Shown in pieces: positions 25,784 through 36,751 of a stretch of DNA of 64,000 nucleotides (position 1 is its first letter; each line of letters begins with the position of its first letter). The stretch spans positions 16,090,625 through 16,154,624 of the forward strand of contig CM022672.1 of assembly GCA_012295275.1 (NCBI GenBank), written 5' to 3'. This DNA is from Chrysomallon squamiferum (lineage: Eukaryota; Mollusca; Gastropoda; Neomphalida; Peltospiridae). The notes under the pieces are model-generated. The model searched no databases. It had not been told where the DNA came from and worked only from the letters and a program-made list of their open reading frames with translations. Both the position numbers and the translations under genes were made by a program.

Positions 25784-26784
25784 GCATGCATGCACACAAA
25801 ACCTGCAAATACATACATACATTAATCCGTATATATATGTATGAATTTACATACACAAACCACATTTATATCTAGATATATATATATACACATATATATG
25901 CAAACACAAACAGAAGTCTCTATGCAAGAAGAGGTTTAAAAATGAAAGAACATCGACAGGATTTTATTATAATCATTTACCTGCCTGTGACCACCCAGGT
26001 TATACACTACCTGCTGTCATTTATCAGCTGCATATCTGTCATCTGAAAATACCCTTCATGCAAACATTAACCAAAGGCAAAGAGTATGTGGTCCTCCATT
26101 CGATCTTGTAAGTAATAAAGCTGCCATACTTATATAATCTTCATAAATAAAAGTAGATTTGTTAAAAATGAGTCATGGTAGCAATTATACATTTTTATAG
26201 CCGAGTTGTATGTTTTTCTCTGTGTGTTTGTGTGTGTATCTGTTGTATGCTCTGTGTAGATGCATGATGTGTTGTTTGCCTGTATGTATATGTTATCTGT
26301 GTATGTGTTTTTGTGTGTGTGTGTGTGTGTGCATGCGAGAATGATTGTAGATGTATGTAGATATGTACATCCATGTATTTGTCATGTGATCTGCACAAAG
26401 TACACTTGCCTGTGATAAACAAATGTTAACATCATAGAGAAAATCAGTAACTTTTACAAATCACAATGTTTATCATGTCAATAATTATCTCAAATATGTT
26501 CTGTGGACAATTAATATTAATCCAGTAATTGTTTGTGTTTGTGATTTAATGTTTGACAGAATGAAAGAGACAGAGAGAGGGAAGGGAAAGAAAAACAGAG
26601 GAAAGAGAGAAAGACTGAAACAGAGAAAAATGGAAAACACAGAGATAAAGAAAAATATATAGAGAGGGAAAAGTTGAGGCAAGGAAAAAAAGACACACGC
26701 AGAAAGAGAGAAAAGATAGAATATGTAAAGGTCATCTTCTTTAATTTACTCATATTACCATTTTAAATAATGTATCTTTTCTGC
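25784..26784. other. Stretch with TG tract and polypurine tract
   Basis: TG-rich sequence at 26215-26335 with (TG)n at about 26312-26331. A G/A-rich strand at 26560-26720 has few pyrimidines. No gene is supported. Confidence 0.55.
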
Positions 26785-27060
26785 TTAATGAAGCTTAAAT
26801 AAGTAAGTGAAAGTGAGCTGAGCTAGTTGAGTCTAAACCCCAGTTCAGTAACATTCACATAACTCTGTAGGAAGTGCCTGGGCTGGAACAGCAAACTGTT
26901 GTGTGAACATTCCAACAATGGACATAAACTGGGTGACAAACAGGTGTTGTCAGAATGAAAGGGTGCTGGTGTGTAGCTCTTCAACACTTTATACACAGCT
27001 AACATGCATGTAGCCAGAGCCATAGAAAACCTCCGAATTTATAGCACTTGAAATTACCTC
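26785..27060 (-). repeat. Dispersed element, copy B
   Basis: Minus-strand copy of 20157-20406. The core at 26834-27009 has no mismatch to the other copy. Copy B keeps a block (GGCTCTGGCTACA on the minus strand, near 27010-27023) missing from copy A and may be closer to the full form. The distal TTTAAGCTTCATTAA block lies near 26785-26799. Confidence 0.9.
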
Positions 27061-27699
27061 CTTAGAGTATGAAAACAAGCAAGGTACACACAGGTTTTGT
27101 AAAACTTCTCTGTTGTTTGTTTTGTCATTCCTTCCGTCCATTCATGTGTTTTCCCTCCTCCATCCATTCATGGGGGAAATTATATCAGCAAGGGTGCCTT
27201 GAAGGCTAGAAGTTTTTTTCTTAAAGTGACATCTGAACATTAAAATGTTATTTGTGTTGGAAATAGATTTCGATTAGGGAAACATTCGGTTAAAAGCTTT
27301 AAATAGTAAATCTGCTAGAACAATACTTTGGATATTTTTAAAAACCAAACAAAAAATAAAGCTGAAAAAAAAATAAAAATTATAATTTCATTTCACAGGA
27401 AAATATGTACTTAATGTATTAAATTTAGATCTTATTTTAATTAACCATTTTTTTTTTTTTTTTTTTTTCTTTCATTTTTTTCTTTACGTTTTTTTCTGTA
27501 TATATAGATTTGTAGAAATACACACATGGATATTTATTTATATCCAAGTTTGTTCAGTAGTTTAAATTAAACTGAAAGAAATAATAATTAAATAACTTAT
27601 TATGATTTCTAACATCATCCTTGATATTTATCAAAATGAAAACTGCAAATAATGTAACACATTTCATTTAAAAGATAATCAATTATAAACATTAACATA
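27061..27699. other. AT-rich non-coding stretch
   Basis: Includes poly-T at 27448-27468 and a small CCATTCATG direct repeat at 27140-27172. Nothing gene-like. Confidence 0.5.
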
Positions 27700-28055
27700 T
27701 TTTTTAAAAGCATTTTAAAAGAAAAACAATCTAAAAAACATCTAAATCATTTTAAAAGACAACTTATAAAACCATCAAAAACATTTTTAAAAGACAAATT
27801 ATAAAAACCATCTAACGCTTTTTTAAAAGACAATTTATAAAAACAGTCTAACATTTTTAATAGGTAATTTATAAAATCCACTGAAAACCTTGTTGAAAAA
27901 AAACAAAAACATGTAACACATTTTTGAAAGGTGATTCATAAAAATCATATAACACATTTTTAAAAGGCAATTAATAACAATGATCTAACACATTCTTGAA
28001 AGGAAATTTCTGAAACCATCTATTACATTTTTAAAAGGCAATTAATAATCTTTTT
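27700..28055 (+). repeat. Decayed minisatellite, 35-bp unit, about 10 units
   Basis: ACATTTTTAAAAGGCAATTA-type units with ATAAAAACCATCTA in between. The G after the A-run lies at 27721, 27758, 27793, 27829, 27863, 27930, 27966, 28002 and 28037, giving steps of 34-37 bp apart from one double step. Confidence 0.85.
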
Positions 28056-29334
28056 CTTTTTCTGCTTCTTCTTCTTTTCAGTTTTGAAAACAAATTGCCT
28101 TATGGTAGCGCAGGATTAAATAACCATGGTTTCAGTTTCTAATCCAATACTTCTGCAGAACATTTCTCATGTGTACAGGTGCTTTTAAAACTTTTTTATA
28201 ATTGTGACATCACTTTTCATGCCAAACATATGACATGTTTATGATTTCAGCTTTTATAAATTTTACTTTAAAAACCAAAAGAAGATTTAAAAAAAATATC
28301 TATAACAATAACAATAAAAACAAAATGAAAAAAAAAAAAAAAAAAAAGACATTTATTTAAATTAGGCATTTAAAAACAAGGATGATATCTATTAAAATAT
28401 GGCAGTTTATTATCCCCTTGTAGGTTTGAATTTATTTTTTCACAAACTTAAATAACTGACACCTTTCCAGTAAGATAATCGCTCAAAAGATAATTTTTTT
28501 CTCTCACAATTTTTACAGAAATTTTAAAAATTAAACTCTAGAAATGTTAATATCTATAGCATTTACAAAATATATGCATCTCTGTATGTCATGATAATAT
28601 GTGTGTGTGTGTGTATATATTTGTATGAATGTATATGTGTGTGTGTGTATGTATGTATGTATGTATGTATGAATGTATGTATATTTAATTTTTAAATTTG
28701 TTTTTTCAAATATTGTCTAAGACACCTACAATGATTTTACATCTAAATTAAATTAATTTCAGTATGAAAATTCCACCTTTTAAATATAACAATATAATAC
28801 TTGAAATTTAAAAAAAAAAAAGATCTCATTTCAGAATCATCAAGCCATTAAATCATAAAACTTAAAACATCTGGATAAAATGCATTTATTTACATAGAGG
28901 TATCTGTTATTCAAATTAAGCCACGAAGAAACTGCTCTGCCAGTGGAGATGTATAAAGATACTGCTGTATCAAGTAACATGTTCATAAACGTGACATTTT
29001 TATTGTGAAACAGCACTGCACACCGACACACAAGGGGTTAACGTGAGGCAAAACAAGACTCACGACAGTAAGGAAATGCTTACACCCTTTATATGTCAAG
29101 ACCTTTCAGTGCTGAAGTGTCAGGAAATGAAGAGGTCATTTGCCCGATAAATGCCAAATTCTCTCTACCAATATGGCATCAAAACAAAAGTGGAAGTCTT
29201 TTTTTAAATATGGGTCAAGTGAGTGTTCTGAGCAAGTGGATATCTGACATAACAAAACACTGAATACAGTGGACAGTGTTAATGTAATCATTCCACAGAG
29301 ACTTTGCAGTGATTAATCACCTGTTATTGGATTA
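28056..29334. other. AT-rich stretch with TG/TATG tract
   Basis: Poly-A at 28328-28347 and TG/TATG repeats at about 28598-28682. No gene supported. Confidence 0.55.
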
Positions 29335-29830
29335 ATTTGATTCAGGAAGATTTCAGAAGTCAATATGCACTGATTCAGCAGATTTCAGCAAATGCCTTTA
29401 AGTTGACTCAGCAGGATTTCAAAACTGCTGCTCTATTTCGCAAGACATCTCTAAAACCTCTGATGTATTCAGCAATAATTTAGAAATACTTGTCCTGTGT
29501 ATTTAGTTAGTTAGATTTCAGAAATGTCTATGCCATTTATATTCAGCAACATTATTTTAATAATTACCTATTCTTTGTATTTTGCAAACTTTTATTATTG
29601 CCTTTATAATTATGTAGTTGGCAGTATTTAGAACTGCCTACCAGTGTTTCTATTAATATATATTTAGAAGATTTTCAAAACTGCCTTTGTTAATTAAAAA
29701 GATTTTTGTACTTCCCTATCACTGTATTCAACAAGTCTGATCAATATTTACATAATCATTTACTTGGACAGAGTAGTGACAGTGTATTGATTAACAGCAA
29801 TGTTATTACACTGATTTAGGAACAGTGCTT
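29335..29830 (+). repeat. Decayed minisatellite, about 34-bp unit
   Basis: GATTCAGCAGATTTCAGAA-like units followed by CTGCCTTT or related text recur from 29340 (for example 29340, 29371, 29405, 29501). Similarity fades to the right but TTTAGAACTGCCT and TTCAAAACTGCCT persist. Confidence 0.65.
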
Positions 29831-29961
29831 TTGTACATTCAGTGAAAACACCAGCAATACAACGTTTTTTTTATTACATCTGCATGACAGCCAGTCAACC
29901 ATGGGCAATACTGCTACAGAAGATATTATTCCTCATCTAAAGTAGCAGTATTCATAATTGT

Positions 29962-30012
29962 TGGAGCAGTAGCTGTAGTAGCAGTAGTAGTGGTTGTAGT
30001 AGTAGTAGTATT
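29962..30012. repeat. (GTA)n imperfect trinucleotide array
   Basis: GTAGTAGCAGTAGTAG-type sequence. Confidence 0.8.
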
Positions 30013-30103
30013 TTGTCTTTATCTCATCTTATAATTTGCTTCATTTACTTCTTTTTTGTTCTTTTTAAAAAATCTTTATTTTCTGAATTTGTTTTCTCTC
30101 TTT

Positions 30104-30137
30104 TACACACACATACATACATACAGACAGACAGACA

Positions 30138-30176
<39 letters not shown>

Positions 30177-30180
30177 TCAC
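30104..30180. repeat. Compound CATA, CAGA and (CA)n array
   Basis: ACATACATACAGACAGACAG leads into about 18 CA units, then CTCA steps. Confidence 0.95.
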
Positions 30181-30639
30181 AAACATGAACACACACAACA
30201 ACCATACATCCACATAATACATATATACATTTTCAATTTTTCACTTTCATTTTTAAAAAATTCCAGCATCATGAATATAGATATAAAATAAACAGAAACT
30301 TCTTTCTTTATCATCCATGCAAAAAAAAAAAAAATAATAATAATAATAAAAAAAAAATAAGGAAATGTAAATGTTATCTTAAGTGTTGAAAAATGTCTTA
30401 TTTTTAATGTAAAACTGGCAATTATTCAAAACATTTACGACTAAGTTCCTAGTTGACAAAGGTGCCACTGTCGAGCAACTACAAGTTTATGTTTAAATGT
30501 GAAAAGATGACTTGTCCTGACAGCTGCATTAATCACCCCCATCATCAGCAGCATTACATGATTATTATTTATGTACATATCTAGAAGGCAAAAAATTATT
30601 CTTCTTTTAATTTGGTCTTTCTCAACTTTAACGTATGTC

Positions 30640-30640
<1 letters not shown>
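30181..30640. other. AT-rich non-coding stretch
   Basis: A-run and AAT units at 30320-30360. No gene. Confidence 0.5.

Positions 30641-30645
<5 letters not shown>

Positions 30646-30684
<39 letters not shown>
30646..30684. repeat. (TG)n microsatellite
   Basis: About 19 TG units, followed 10 bp later by CACACAACAC sequence of opposite sense. Confidence 0.95.
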
Positions 30685-30687
<3 letters not shown>

Positions 30688-30944
30688 TAAAATATACACA
30701 CAACACAAACACACAGATACCTACATTTCATTTTCTACTTTTAAACCTTATTAGGTTTTATTTTTAAATAACTCATTTGAAAATATAATATGTCAAGATC
30801 TGAAATATTACTCAAATATATCCTGCCATTGCATAAGAACAACTTCTGTAAGGCCAATGCCACCTGTATTCAGATCACTTCACAATAGAATGAGTGCTTA
30901 TTATAACTGGCAACATAATCTGCAATCAGAATGAACAGAGCGGA

Positions 30945-31010
30945 GATTGTTTACACAGTAAATGACCGGTGTAGATAGCCAGATAGGGCACCCTCTTATC
31001 TGACCACAGT
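30945..31010. promoter_or_regulatory. Candidate FOX/GATA/RUNX motif cluster
   Basis: TGTTTAC (30948-30954), AGATAG (30973-30978 and 30981-30986), TTATCT (30996-31001) and ACCACA (31003-31008) match the forkhead, GATA and RUNX core motifs within about 60 bp. The motifs are short, so chance is a serious alternative. Confidence 0.25.
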
Positions 31011-31600
31011 TCACTACTTATGTTATCAAAAGGCCAAACGGTCAGAGTGTGCCTGGCATTCTCAGAAAACCTGCAATCACGGAATTCAATTTGAACTGCT
31101 GGAATTCAATCTTCAACAGGTTCTTAGTGTTTATTTTTATCACAGCACTGCTTGACCCCGCTTCTTTCCAGGTGTACAGTACTTGTGTAATAATTACACC
31201 TTACTTCATCCACTAACCAAGTATCTCTTTGAAATGTTTGCATGGGTAATTAATTTTTTTTTACAAGAATTGTTTAGCATCTGTTTAAGTGTCATTTGCA
31301 AATAAAGAGTATATTATTTTCAATCAATTTAAATTTTATTTTGATCATTTGTAGAAGACAGTGTTTTTTTAATTTAATTGAATTTCATTTCTTTTCTTTA
31401 TTTCATTCATCTCTTCATCTCTTGTTATTTATATTACTGTATTGTTGTTGTTGATAATATTATTATTATTTATTATATTGTCATTGTTATTATTATTATT
31501 ACACAATCCATAACCTGAATATATGTTAAATATAATATTCTGCTCCACTAACTAAACCACTCAGCACAACATAAACAAGTTATTAATAAACTTAAAAAGA
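31011..31600. other. AT-rich non-coding stretch
   Basis: Imperfect ATT runs at 31440-31500; no gene. Confidence 0.5.
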
Positions 31601-31611
31601 TACACTAGTGT

Positions 31612-31670
31612 TCAATGACCTTAACATTACAGGTAGGTGACCTTACAGGTAGACACTTATCAGGTAAATG
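31612..31670 (+). repeat. Short CAGGTA repeat cluster
   Basis: CAGGTAG at 31630 and 31646 and CAGGTAA at 31661 are spaced 16 and 15 bp apart, with TGACCTTA beside two of them. This may be a remnant of a 15-16-bp tandem repeat or a cluster of Snail/ZEB-type sites. Confidence 0.5.
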
Positions 31671-33169
31671 TCCGTGTATCTTGTCAACCAGTAACAGAGG
31701 TAGGTGAATAAATTGAGTTAACCTGTCATTAGACACTTTAACATTGTTTAGTGTCTGTGATTAGTGTCTGTATGGATCCTCCTGAACACAAAACCTCTAA
31801 CAAGTATGAGGCATACAGTTTATGTGTAGCCTGTATTTTAAATCATCCCAGAATTAAAGTATCTACGTGTATGTGTGTGTGTGTGTGTGAAGGGAATGTG
31901 GGTGTACATGTTTCTGCGTATTCATGGTTACCAAGACTAAACTCAGCTAGGACAGAACCAAACTATTCAACTTGGAAAAAAACTCACTTCATTAACAAAA
32001 CAAATTAACAAAAAAGAAATAAAAATATTAAATTTTTTTAAAAATTAGGTTTCTTCTTTTTATTCCTAACACAAACAAATACTAGGAGACAGATATAAGA
32101 AGACATAATAATAACAGTATAATCATCAAATGTACAATATTTTTCTGGAGATTTAAACTATCTTCTGAAAGCAGCTTTCAAAAGATCCCTTGCTCCTAAC
32201 TGATAAAAATAGCCCAAAGCACAGTGACAACAATTTTCCTCTCATTTATCATCATTACAAAAAGTCTGTAGATAAAAGATATCTTGCTCCACAGTAAAAA
32301 GAGGACTGTATTGAAATCCAAACATGTTAACACCTATCAGACATTCACAGAAAGAAGTGTTCAGATACTAGCAATTTATTTCTGTACCTAACATACCTGA
32401 CTACTGCTTTCTCTATCTGTAACTTTCTTCACAGAAATGTAAATGACATTAGATCATTCTGCAATTAGTTTACCTGTAAACACTAAAAGAAAAACGCAGC
32501 CACGTGATAGTGGCATGCTAATAAGGTTTACAGTTACCCAATAACTAACTCACCTGTGATGATAACAACATGTAAATGACATGTAAATTAAATTCACATC
32601 TACAGCTTGATGAATGATTTGGAATAATGTTTTGTTATTATTTCATCCACCTTCTGTGCATATGAAGTATACCTAGTGTACAGCCCTTTGAAACAGTTAA
32701 TATAATTTTAACAATTTTTAATATTTTTTAAACTATTCTGAAAGGATTCGAATGTAATTGTAACAACTTAAGATTTTAGATATGCCAAAATTCTATTTTG
32801 TGTATTTATAAATATTGCCATGTTCTTGAAAATGGCATGCATTTTACACACATACACACATGTACATACATATACACACAGAAACACACACATACACACA
32901 TATATACCTACATACAGATGAATGTATGTCAAATTTTTTTAATTCTTTTATTTATTTATTTCTAATCTTGTTCAAGACTAAAAGCTCAAGGTATAAAAAC
33001 TGCAGTGTTTATGCACATACTGAACTTACTGTACACATGAAGGTGAGAGATAATTTAGACATCTGTCTGTTCATGACCTGGCTGGTTTTGGGTTAACCAG
33101 TTAAATGAAGTGTAAATCAATGAGCAAATCAATGTTTACAACTTCCCAGGTTATTTTGGAACTTTAGCC
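31671..33169. other. Non-coding stretch
   Basis: A short TG run near 31872-31889 and CA/TA-rich sequence at 32848-32910. A similar pair, AAAGATCCCTTGCTCC (32194) and AAAGATATCTTGCTCC (about 32275), hints at an 81-bp duplication. No gene. Confidence 0.45.
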
Positions 33170-33420
33170 CATTATAAGAATTGATCCCACTGCCTGACAG
33201 TCTGAAGAAGTCGTGAAAGGTAAAACTCCAAAAACCAAAGAAAATAGTGGAACTGCAGTTGTAAAAATTAAAAAAAATTAAAAACCAGTAACAAATAATT
33301 AGAAATGATTGTAAAATCCATTGCTAAGAATTGATCCCAGAGCCAGTGAGTCTGCTGTTGTGATTAGTAAGGCACCATTAAGGCCAGGAAGACAGATGTT
33401 AAAACCGAAGAAAATTTAGA
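33170..33420 (-). repeat. Possible SINE relics, two tRNA-like blocks
   Basis: GAATTGATCCCA occurs at 33178 and 33327. On the minus strand each reads TGGGATCAATTC, fitting the Pol III B-box core GWTCRANNC. The second is preceded on that strand by AGACTCACTGGCTC, the layout seen in tRNA-derived SINEs, but its A box is degenerate. Both copies have GAAGAAAAT-like text at the far side. Strongly decayed. Confidence 0.35.
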
Positions 33421-33455
33421 AAGTGAAATTTCAGATTTTAAAAGTAAAAAAACCA

Positions 33456-33486
<31 letters not shown>

Positions 33487-33880
33487 AAACTGGTTTAAAA
33501 AATCCAGTCAAGAAACATTCACTCTCTCTATATAATTTTTTTTATATACCTCACTTGTTTTGTTATACATTTTCCACAAACATCATCTTAATCTCTCTCA
33601 CTCTCTTTCTCTCTCTCTCTTTCCCTCTCTCTCTCTTACCCCTCTCTATCTCTCACTCTCTTTCTCTCTCTCTCTCTCACCTACACTAACATACACAGAG
33701 TTTTAATTCTATCACCACATCCATCTTTCAGCTTTCAATTTATTTTTGTTTTTTCTGACACTGACAACTGACAAAAGATGGCATCTGACACAAGAAATAT
33801 ATAACTGTTTTTTATAAGAGTTTAAATTTCAGCTAAAAAAAAATTCTAAATTTAAAAAATTAAGAAAAACAATTATCATA
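33421..33880. other. Stretch with (TA)n and CT-rich tract
   Basis: (TA)n at about 33456-33481 and an imperfect CT tract at 33592-33680. Serine/leucine frames are artefacts. Confidence 0.7.
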
Positions 33881-34229
33881 TCATCTAGCATGACATACAA
33901 ATATATATAACATCATCTAGTGAAACATCTGACTATATGATTTCATCAAGTGAAACATCTGACTATATAATTTCATCTAGTGAAACATCTGACTATATAA
34001 TTTCATCTAGTGAAACATCTGACTATATAATTTCATCTAGTGAAACATCTGACTGTATAATTTCATCTAGTGAAACCACTGACAACATAACTTCATCTAG
34101 TGAAACCACTGACAACATAACTTCATCTAGTGAAACCACTGACAACATAACTTCATCTAGTGAAACCACTGACAACATAACTTCATCTAGTGAAACCACT
34201 GACAACATAACTTCATCTAGTGAAACATT
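33881..34229 (+). repeat. 30-bp minisatellite in two homogeneous blocks
   Basis: After one degenerate 32-bp unit at 33881, five type-A units (core GAAACATCTGACTATATAAT) start at 33913, 33943, 33973, 34003 and 34033. Five type-B units (core GAAACCACTGACAACATAAC), identical to each other, start at 34063 and run to 34212, followed by a partial unit. Because 30 is a multiple of three, open frames run through on both strands. A-to-B changes are mostly amino-acid changing, which argues against a selected protein. Confidence 0.97.
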
Positions 34230-34659
34230 CAACTTGATTATCTATGAACATGTCTTGTGTTGTTACTAATAATTATTTTTGTTGAACTGCATAAAGAAAA
34301 TGTTCTGTGTGTATGTGTGTGTGTGTGTGTGTCATTTATCTTCAGTTTTGATTATTATTAGAACTTCTGCAAAATGGGAACCACAAATTTGTTTGCTATG
34401 AAAGAACTGAAAAACACTGTTACAGACTGCAAGCATTTTAAGCAATTGCAGGAATGGGAAATCCTGTATTGTGATTCTTATGAACTACTATATTTTGGGA
34501 TATAAGGAATGCTGTATGAACATAAAACAGGACTATGGCCTAAGAATAATGGATTATGGGGAACTGTCAAAAATGGGAAAACATGACACAATAAACCCAG
34601 TGTAACTATTTCAGGATTATTCTTACTGTCAAACATGATATACTCTATCACCAGCTTCT
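34230..34659. other. Non-coding stretch
   Basis: Short TG run at 34311-34332. Nothing else identified. Confidence 0.5.
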
Positions 34660-34905
34660 CACACACTGGAGGAACAGGTTAGAACTGGAAATAGCCAAAC
34701 AGGATTACTGGACGAGGAGCTAATCCTGTAACATACAGAACAGTTTAGATCAGGAAACAGCCCAACAGGATTACTGCACAATGAGCTAATCCTTTGAAAC
34801 AGAAGCTGGTTAGAAAGGGAAAGAGCCCAACTGCACAATGGGCTGATCATATGTTATAGAAAAAGTTAGAATTGGAAATAGCCCAACAGGATTACTGGAT
34901 TACTA
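34660..34905 (+). repeat. Tandem repeat, about 65-bp unit, four units
   Basis: GGTTAGAACTGGAAATAGCC (34677) recurs in variant form near 34743, 34808 and 34864. Each is followed by CAACAGGATTACTG or its remnant and then AGCTAATCCTG-like text. The third unit has lost the AGGATTA block. Confidence 0.85.
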
Positions 34906-35313
34906 TGACTGTCAGTTTTGAAATGTAAAAATAGAAAAAAGAAGCCAGCCACTCCTGAGCAAGATGAACCCAAACACCTCAGCCAGGTACACACAGTACT
35001 CACAGCCAGCACCAAACAACCCAGACTGAACAATCCAGTACTTTTCAGCATCTTCTTACAACACTTGGGACCAACAGTCACTTTTTTTTTTTTCTCATTC
35101 TCCCTCCCTGCCTTCATCTTTTACCTGCCATTTCCAGAAACTGGGAGCCATTCAAAAGCCAGCCTGTTTCCAGAGAGAAGAGTTGGCCAGAAAGAAGTGG
35201 TTCTGTTATATTTAGTACTTTCATAAACTTCACTGCAGCACAGTTGGAACACACAAAAAAAGATTACGAATAGGAGATCCCATAATCTGATTCACAGCTG
35301 TTTTTTTTCTTAA

Positions 35314-35315
<2 letters not shown>
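34906..35315. other. More balanced non-coding patch
   Basis: Locally richer in C and G than its surroundings, with a 102-codon open frame at 34918-35226 that contains a poly-T-encoded phenylalanine run and no recognisable domain. It ends near a poly-A run without a close AATAAA signal. Not called a gene. Confidence 0.4.

Positions 35316-35351
<36 letters not shown>
35316..35351. repeat. Poly-A run of 36
   Basis: The longest A homopolymer in the window. It could be a retroposon tail, but no source element is recognisable upstream. Confidence 0.9.
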
Positions 35352-35353
<2 letters not shown>

Positions 35354-35836
35354 CCATGGAACATCTTCTGCAGAAACAGAGTGATTTATGTATCTGAAGT
35401 GAAGAAAACACATTTTCAACATATCTCATTTATTACTATTACGTGATTGCGAAAATGTATTTTCCTCAGGGTTCACAAAAGTACATGAACATGCTGGTGC
35501 ATAAGTAACAACAAACATATGCAGAAATATGTATTTACTTATACAGATAGGAGTGTTTACAACAAATAAACAAGATTTACTAATAATATATATTATATAT
35601 GTCACTGTGTTACACAACAAATACATACTGTACATAGCTACTATCTGCTTACCTACATACATGCATATGTACATAAACACATATGTAAATACACACATAC
35701 ATAAATAGATATATCTGTGTAATTGTGTGTATGTGTATATGCATGTGTCTGTGTCATTGTGTTAGTCCAGTAAGAAATCTAATACATGTTTGCTTATAGA
35801 GAACTGTTATCATAGCACATAGAAAGTTTATTTTAT
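35352..35836. other. AT-rich non-coding stretch
   Basis: ATACATA/TGTATG-rich parts at 35630-35760. No gene. Confidence 0.5.
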
Positions 35837-36115
35837 TAATGCAATTTTTTATGTTGTTTCTTTTAATCTCTTTTTTAACTTATTAATATTTTATTAATGT
35901 TCTTTATAATTCTATATTTTTTTAATTATTGTTGTTGGTGATAATAATAAAGATAATAGATGTTAATAATAATAATAATGCAATTTTTTTATATTGATTC
36001 TTTTAATCTATTTTATATTTTTTTAATATTTTAATATATATATTTAAAATTATTGTGGTTTAGTTATAATAATAAAGATAATAGATGTTAATAATAATAA
36101 TATCAACAATAACAA
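35837..36115 (+). repeat. Tandem duplication, about 130-140 bp
   Basis: AATGCAATTTTTTATGTTG at 35837 matches AATGCAATTTTTTTATATTG near 35977, and AATAAAGATAATAGATGTTA at about 35946 recurs near 36073. Both copies end in AAT runs. Confidence 0.85.
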
Positions 36116-36378
36116 TAATAATATTAATAATAACAGTCTGACATGAAGATGAAAGGAATCAATAACTGTAATTATTGCCATTTAACAACAGAGAAAAATA
36201 AAATTATGGTCTTCATTAACACACTGACTTGTGCTTTCATCTTTGTTGTTATTATTCTGTTGTTAAATGTTGATCTTATCAAAACATTTACTTAGTAACA
36301 TCTGTGGAACTGTTTAACTGCTAAATGAGCCAATAATTGCTCTTTTTTTTAGTTTTATGTAAGATATTTTAATATTAA

Positions 36379-36379
<1 letters not shown>

Positions 36380-36409
<30 letters not shown>

Positions 36410-36489
36410 GTAATAGTAATAATAATAATAATAACAATAATAAATATTACAATAATAATAATAATAATAATAAATATAATAATAATAAT
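36380..36489. repeat. (AAT)n trinucleotide array
   Basis: AAT/TAA units with a few TAG and ACA interruptions. Confidence 0.95.
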
Positions 36490-36751
36490 TCATCTGATAA
36501 AGACAAGCTAAAAAAAAACGACATGTGCATATATACAGTTACATCTGCACACTGCACATACAAAGAACAAAAATGCTAAATGATATATAAATGCATACAT
36601 GAAACCTACTTACCTGTACTTACTAGAAAACTTTAGTAACAAAATTCATAACTGTGTTGCCAAACTTTCTGAAACATCTTTTTGTATCTGAGGCTACATG
36701 TGCTAAGCACAGGTTTTTGGGATTAAATTAACACATTCTTGAACACATGCA
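36490..36751. other. Short non-coding stretch
   Basis: Nothing identified. Confidence 0.4.

Noticed and set aside
33881-34229. CRISPR-like spacing
   Set aside because: The units abut with no unique spacers, so this is a plain minisatellite. The same holds for the 22-bp and 26-bp arrays, and the genome is eukaryotic.
33937-34269. 110-codon Ser/Thr-rich frame with a ten-residue repeat
   Set aside because: The unit length is a multiple of three and free of stops on both strands. Changes between unit types alter amino acids more often than not, and nothing coding-like flanks it.
34918-35351. Processed pseudogene or gene end with poly-A at 35316
   Set aside because: No AATAAA lies close upstream of the A-run, the frame contains a poly-T-encoded tract, and no target-site duplication was found.
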